7,838 bases of DNA from Deltaproteobacteria bacterium (GTDB lineage Bacteria > Desulfobacterota > DSM-4660 > Desulfatiglandales > HGW-15): NCBI GenBank assembly GCA_030671095.1, contig DAOVAK010000106.1, forward strand, positions 1 to 7,838. Reading direction: 5' to 3'. The notes under the pieces were generated by a model that had not been told where the DNA came from, did no database searches, and worked only from the letters and a program-made list of their open reading frames with translations. Made by a program: the position numbers and the translations under genes. Of the stretch, positions 5,248 to 7,838 are shown in pieces. How positions within the stretch are numbered: position 1 is the stretch's first letter; every line of letters starts with the position of its first letter.

Positions 5248-6717
5248 CTATCTGCGCTGCATCTGGGTTACTGCGGCTACGGCAGCAATCGCGGCTATTT
5301 TCTTTTTTTCCGAAAAGGGTTGAGGGAGCTTTTCCCCCAGAGAATATCCCTGCTCCAATATTCGCTTTATATGGTCGAACAGGCCGGTTTCCCTGTCGAT
5401 AAAACCGGTATCCAGCTCTCCCTCCACATAGCGGGGGTTTTCCATGACCGCCATATGGAATGGAATGTTGGTTTTGACCCCGACAATGACGTATTCATAC
5501 AGCGCCCGTCGCATTCTCTTGATGGCCTCGTTGCGGTCCTTACCCCAAGAGACCAGCTTCGATATCATCGGATCGTAGAAAGGCGGTATCGAGTAATGGG
5601 TGTAGACACCGCTGTCCGCCCGAACTCCGATCCCGCCTGGAGATCGGTAATTCTTGAGCTTGCCGGGTGAGGGAGCAAAGTCGTCCAACGGGTCTTCGGC
5701 GTTGACACGGCATTCGATGGACCAGCCGTTTATCCTAACTTCTTCCTGCCTTATGCTGAGGGGAAGTCCAGAGGCGATTCTTATCTGCTCCTTTACGATA
5801 TCGACTCCCGTCACCATCTCTGTAACCGGGTGCTCGACTTGGATTCGGGCGTTTACTTCTAGGAAGTAAAATCTTCCGTCGGAGAAAAGGAACTCCATCG
5901 TCCCCGCTCCTTCATAGCCAACAAGTCTGGCGGCGTTAGCGGCTGTCTCTCCCATTTTGGCGCGCATGGCAGGACTCACCGCCGGCGATGGAGATTCCTC
6001 GATCAACTTTTGATGTCTTCGCTGGATAGAACACTCCCGTTCCCCTAAGTGAATAGTATTCCCCTTTGAATCTCCCAATATCTGAAACTCTATGTGGCGG
6101 GGATTGGATAAGTATTTTTCAATGTAGACATCACGAAGCCCGAAGGTAGTCTTCGCAATGGCCTGCGTAGATTTTAGCGCATTTGCCAATTCCCCTTTGT
6201 TTGCGACAATGGTCATCCCGATTCCCCCTCCCCCTCCGGAGGGCTTGATGATCACCGGATACCCAATCTCACGGGCTATATCTCTTGCTTGCCCGAATTC
6301 CGCCACGCATTCATCCGTGCCCGGCACCACAGGGACGCCCGCCTTTATCATCTTACGCCGGGCCCTTACTTTATCACCCATGAGCTCAAGCACCCTGCTT
6401 GATGGTCCAATAAACTTTATGCCCTTTTCTTCGCAGACGAGGGCAAATGTTGGATTCTCAGCAAGGAAACCGTAACCGGGATGGATAGCGTCTGCCCCGC
6501 TTTCCCTTGCTACCTCAATCACTTTTTGGATGTTGAGATAGCTCGCCGTGGCCGGCGGAGGACCGATGCAATAGGCCTCATCAGCATACTTGGCAAATAA
6601 GGCCTCTTTGTCCGCTTCAGAATAGATGGCAACAGAAACAATGCCCATTTCCCGGCAGGCACGCATGACCCGGATGGCGATTTCACCGCGATTGGCTATG
6701 AGAATCTTATTGAGCAT
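5248..6717 (-). CDS. Biotin carboxylase subunit (PycA/AccC type)
   Basis: ATP- and bicarbonate-dependent carboxylation of biotin carried on the partner biotinyl domain; cytosolic. The 489 residues start MLNKILIANRGEIAIR, the canonical N-terminus. ATP-grasp residues match AccC with an offset of one: Lys115, Lys158 before the Gly-rich loop GGGGGIGM, Glu200, His208, Lys237, Glu275, Glu287, Arg291 in NARIQVEHPVTE, and Arg337. All expected catalytic residues are present. It is about 40 residues longer than E. coli AccC because of a tail running GEKLPQPFSEKKK and then an Ala-rich stretch (about 474-483), a type of extension I associate with the A subunits of two-component pyruvate carboxylases. The ATG overlaps the upstream stop by one base, and a GGTGG-like ribosome site lies inside the upstream gene. 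Together with the adjacent carboxyltransferase/biotinyl subunit this makes a complete two-subunit enzyme. Acetyl-CoA carboxylase is less likely because the neighbour is a PYC-type carboxyltransferase, not AccB/AccA/AccD. Confidence 0.95.
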   Translation of the reverse strand: MLNKILIANRGEIAIRVMRACREMGIVSVAIYSEADKEALFAKYADEAYCIGPPPATASYLNIQKVIEVARESGADAIHPGYGFLAENPTFALVCEEKGIKFIGPSSRVLELMGDKVRARRKMIKAGVPVVPGTDECVAEFGQARDIAREIGYPVIIKPSGGGGGIGMTIVANKGELANALKSTQAIAKTTFGLRDVYIEKYLSNPRHIEFQILGDSKGNTIHLGERECSIQRRHQKLIEESPSPAVSPAMRAKMGETAANAARLVGYEGAGTMEFLFSDGRFYFLEVNARIQVEHPVTEMVTGVDIVKEQIRIASGLPLSIRQEEVRINGWSIECRVNAEDPLDDFAPSPGKLKNYRSPGGIGVRADSGVYTHYSIPPFYDPMISKLVSWGKDRNEAIKRMRRALYEYVIVGVKTNIPFHMAVMENPRYVEGELDTGFIDRETGLFDHIKRILEQGYSLGEKLPQPFSEKKKIAAIAAVAAVTQMQRR

Positions 6718-7838
6718 TATTCCACCACCATCAAGATATCTTCAGGGGCGACCATCTCACCTTCACGGGCCCAAATCTCTTTTACCACGCCCTTGCGGGG
6801 TGAATTGACATGTCTCCTCATTTTCATGGCCTCGATAATTGCCACCAGATCGCCCTCATTTACATGTGCGCCCACCTTTGCTTCGATCGAAAGTATCAAC
6901 CCCGCCATCCCGCAAAGCACGGCCCCCGCGGGTAATTCCTTCGGCCTCTTCGTTGTCTCCGGTCCCACTGCCTCCATAGTGCTTTCAGTTCTTCCGGCCC
7001 CATCCCAGGCTGGCGAGATCTTAACGTTGAATACTTCTCCATCCACATCCACGGTAAATTCTGTGGGGAAGTCGGGGGATGGGCTAACGGGCCCCGTCGC
7101 TTTGGCCACGGTCGGAGTTGCCGTCTCCTTAGTCTCGGCGCGCTTCACAGGTTTTCCTGGTATCAGGATCTTGAGCAAGAGATCGTCATCGGAAAGTTCC
7201 GGGCCGATTTCTCGACGTAGCTCTTCAACGGATTTATCGTATGCCTCGGGCTTCCAATTCTTAAATTGTTTGGCCCTGGGTAAGCTCATGACCCTATCCA
7301 CGACGTTCGCGTCTATAGGGGCAACCGGCTCTCCGTAGTATCCCAGAACGTACTTGATGGCCTCATCAGTTATCTGTTTATACCGCTCGCCTGAGACCAC
7401 ATTCTCTATGGCCTGAGCGCCTACGATCTGTGAATAGGGTGTTGCCATCACGGGATACCCGAACTCCTTACGGACCAGAACGATCTCCTCCAGGAACTCG
7501 TCCAGGCGGTGTTCCATGCCCACCTCCCTGAGCTGTCGTGTAAGATTTGTCATCATTCCGCCGGGCACCTGGTGCTCAAAATGAAAGAGGTCGTATTCCA
7601 TGGGTGCGCCGGTCGGGAACCCCTCTTTTTCGGCGATGTTTCTGAAATGAGAAGAAACGGCTTCGAGCGCCTCATCATCTATATTCGCCGTGAAGCCCAG
7701 TCGGCGGGCATTCTTTAGAATGTTTTCGATAGAAGGGTGAGACGTGCCATTGGCGAGTGGTGCGACTGCCGTATGCAAGGTTGTGACACCTGATTGAATC
7801 GCTTCCAGATAACACAGAGGAGCAAGTCCCGAATTACA
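6717..7838 (-). CDS. Carboxyltransferase/biotinyl subunit of a two-subunit biotin-dependent carboxylase (PycB/OadA type), 5' end outside window
   Basis: This is the C-terminal 373 codons of a PYC/OadA-family protein. The frame stays open to the window edge, so an apparent TTG start at 7778 is not the real start. Seen: the end of the carboxyltransferase barrel with the TAVAPLANGTSHPS motif, whose Thr corresponds to the catalytic Thr of the family; HQVPGGMMTNL; a conserved carboxylase domain containing YVLGYYGEPVAPID; an Ala/Pro/Thr/Lys-rich linker; and a C-terminal biotinyl domain with EAMKM, whose biotin-accepting Lys is encoded at 6824-6822. Family role: transfer of carboxyl between carboxybiotin and a small 2-oxo acid, classically pyruvate/oxaloacetate. 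It ends in TAA sharing its last base with the next ATG (TAATG), so it is translationally coupled to the biotin carboxylase. No membrane beta subunit of an oxaloacetate decarboxylase is visible, so a cytosolic pyruvate carboxylase-like role is favoured. Another acceptor substrate cannot be excluded. Confidence 0.93.
   Translation of the reverse strand, partial: CNSGLAPLCYLEAIQSGVTTLHTAVAPLANGTSHPSIENILKNARRLGFTANIDDEALEAVSSHFRNIAEKEGFPTGAPMEYDLFHFEHQVPGGMMTNLTRQLREVGMEHRLDEFLEEIVLVRKEFGYPVMATPYSQIVGAQAIENVVSGERYKQITDEAIKYVLGYYGEPVAPIDANVVDRVMSLPRAKQFKNWKPEAYDKSVEELRREIGPELSDDDLLLKILIPGKPVKRAETKETATPTVAKATGPVSPSPDFPTEFTVDVDGEVFNVKISPAWDGAGRTESTMEAVGPETTKRPKELPAGAVLCGMAGLILSIEAKVGAHVNEGDLVAIIEAMKMRRHVNSPRKGVVKEIWAREGEMVAPEDILMVVE

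Noticed and set aside
6793..7338. 181-codon plus-strand frame opposite the carboxyltransferase/biotinyl gene
   Set aside because: Low-complexity Ser/Pro/Thr-rich translation antisense to a well-supported gene; a shadow frame.
7776..7778. TTG at 7778 as the start of the carboxyltransferase gene
   Set aside because: The frame continues open through 20 more codons to the window edge with carboxyltransferase-like sequence (GLAPLCYLEAIQSG), so the gene is simply cut by the window.
1..7838. tRNA, rRNA, CRISPR array, insertion sequence or phage genes
   Set aside because: No cloverleaf, spaced repeats, transposase motifs or terminal inverted repeats were seen on either strand.

Overview
All recognisable genes in this window lie on the minus strand and read right to left. 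They look like the 3' part of one metabolic operon of an anaerobic, probably bacterial, acyl-CoA-degrading organism. The sequence carries no taxonomic marker. The strong Shine-Dalgarno sites, the two-subunit PYC-type biotin carboxylase and the thiolase/DUF35 partners would suit a Desulfobacterota-like sulfate reducer or syntroph, but that is a guess from gene content.

Layout in transcription order. (1) 7838-6717: the 3' part of a carboxyltransferase/biotinyl subunit (PycB/OadA type), whose 5' end is outside the window. It shares one base (TAATG) with (2) 6717-5248, a complete biotin carboxylase subunit (PycA/AccC type). After 102 bp comes (3) 5145-3733, an HMG-CoA-synthase-like protein fused to a C-terminal zinc-ribbon/OB-fold DUF35 domain. 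After 22 bp comes (4) 3710-2508, an SCP2-type thiolase with an intact catalytic set. After 109 bp, which contains a dubious 31-codon ORF, comes (5) 2398-1241, a thiolase-fold protein whose catalytic His position is Tyr. It is directly abutted by (6) 1240-827, a free-standing DUF35 zinc-ribbon/OB protein. After 70 bp of AT-rich palindromic sequence comes (7) 756-142, an XRE-family helix-turn-helix regulator with a C-terminal cupin domain. Positions 1-141 hold no gene that I can support.

How it may work together. Three thiolase-fold enzymes plus two DUF35 modules recall characterised assemblies: the archaeal thiolase/HMG-CoA synthase/DUF35 complex, the BbsA/BbsB thiolase of anaerobic toluene degradation, and the Ltp2/ChsH2 steroid side-chain aldolase. 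The unusual point is that two of the three thiolase-fold proteins have lost canonical catalytic residues, which suggests carbon-carbon lyase or ligase chemistry other than ordinary thiolysis. The linked biotin carboxylase could supply or consume a carboxylated intermediate, and the XRE-cupin protein is the obvious candidate local regulator. No substrate can be read from the sequence.
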